5,449 nucleotides of DNA. It comes from Cytophagales bacterium (GTDB lineage Bacteria > Bacteroidota > Bacteroidia > Cytophagales > UBA9547). Each line of letters opens with the position of its first letter. Positions within the stretch are counted from its first letter, which is position 1. A program made the translations under genes and the position numbers. Below, piece by piece: positions 5,220 to 5,449 of this stretch. Below the pieces are notes generated by a model that ran no database searches, had not been told where the DNA came from, and saw nothing but the letters and a program-made list of their open reading frames with translations. The stretch spans positions 1 through 5,449 of the forward strand of contig JAAFJZ010000200.1 of assembly GCA_013298205.1 (NCBI GenBank), given 5' to 3'.

Positions 5220-5240
5220 ATTTATTTTCTTAAAATAAAT
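5220..5240 (-). terminator. AT-only 9-bp hairpin after phoH, weak terminator candidate
   Basis: ATTTATTTT (5220-5228) and AAAATAAAT (5232-5240) are perfect complements around CTT. The hairpin lies 29 nt after the stop of the PhoH-family gene on the minus strand. The stem has no G-C pair and no clean T tract follows, so termination here is only a possibility. Confidence 0.25.
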
Positions 5241-5269
5241 TAGTAAATTTATACTTTTTATCGAATAAA

Positions 5270-5449
5270 TTATTTACCATAGGCATGAATGATTTTTTTA
5301 ACCAACTGATGCCTGGTTACATCTGCAACTGTAAGGTGTATAAAACTAATTTCAGGAATATCTTTTAGTTTTTCTACTGCATCTTTAAGTCCCGATTCTT
5401 GATTTTTAGGTAAATCTACTTGACTTAAATCGCCAGTAATTATGGCTCT
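5270..5449 (-). CDS. phoH: PhoH-family P-loop ATPase, C-terminal part (cut by window edge)
   Basis: The last 59 codons are present. The fragment opens with RAIITGDLSQVDLP, the PhoH motif carrying the 'TGD-x-x-Q-x-DLP' sensor-like segment. It continues with SGLKDAVEKLKDIPEISFIHLT and ends DVTRHQLVKKIIHAYGK; the 'DV-x-RH-x-LV' C-terminus is characteristic. It stops directly after the AY segment, as in the single-domain PhoH/YbeZ type of about 320 residues, rather than the PIN-fused PhoH2 type, though the N-terminus is not visible. YbeZ-type proteins are cytoplasmic ATPases linked to the endoribonuclease YbeY and RNA metabolism; the precise function is not settled. It reads toward the AraC gene with a 175-nt gap, so the two are probably separate units. 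Confidence 0.88.
   Translation of the reverse strand, partial: RAIITGDLSQVDLPKNQESGLKDAVEKLKDIPEISFIHLTVADVTRHQLVKKIIHAYGK

Overview
The window looks like a low-GC member of the Bacteroidota, probably Cytophagales-like. The reasons are the AT-rich composition, A/T-rich leaders without Shine-Dalgarno sequences, and -7 elements that fit the Bacteroidota TAnnTTTG pattern (with TTG 19 nt upstream at mdh). The genes are also the kind found in that phylum. The phylum is an inference, and no species is proposed.

Layout on the minus strand, read from the right edge: the last 59 codons of a PhoH-family ATPase (5270-5449); a complete AraC-family regulator (4171-5094) whose upstream region carries three copies of a 9-mer in a dyad-plus-distal arrangement; malate dehydrogenase (2031-2960) with a clear promoter and a strong hairpin terminator; then a close-packed set of four genes running off the left edge. 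These four are a WbpE-like DegT/DnrJ/EryC1/StrS sugar aminotransferase (677-1807), a 78-residue small protein (391-627), a 53-residue remnant of a zeta-toxin-like ATPase (243-404), and the first 78 codons of a WbpB/WlbA-like Gfo/Idh/MocA oxidoreductase (1-235). The only plus-strand gene is a 196-residue scramblase/LURP-one-like protein (3301-3891), divergent from mdh and convergent with the AraC gene.

How the genes fit together: the aminotransferase and the oxidoreductase are the two partners expected for making an amino-sugar (or amino-uronic acid) nucleotide for surface polysaccharide. The small protein and zeta-like remnant between them look like a toxin-antitoxin pair that settled in the operon and whose toxin lost its middle while keeping both ends and the reading frame. 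mdh is a separate housekeeping unit. It is bracketed by two inverted copies of an ~85-bp intergenic repeat that share a 66-bp core with one mismatch. Each copy lies in the same orientation relative to the gene it precedes (the aminotransferase or the scramblase-like gene).

The only gene-free stretch over 300 bases is 2961-3300. It holds the mdh promoter, one repeat copy and the promoter element of the scramblase-like gene. The 279-base stretch at 3892-4170 holds only two possible terminator hairpins. No tRNA, rRNA, CRISPR array, insertion sequence or riboswitch was recognised. The most unusual items are the collapsed toxin-antitoxin module, the inverted repeat pair around mdh, and the repeated 9-mer upstream of the AraC gene.
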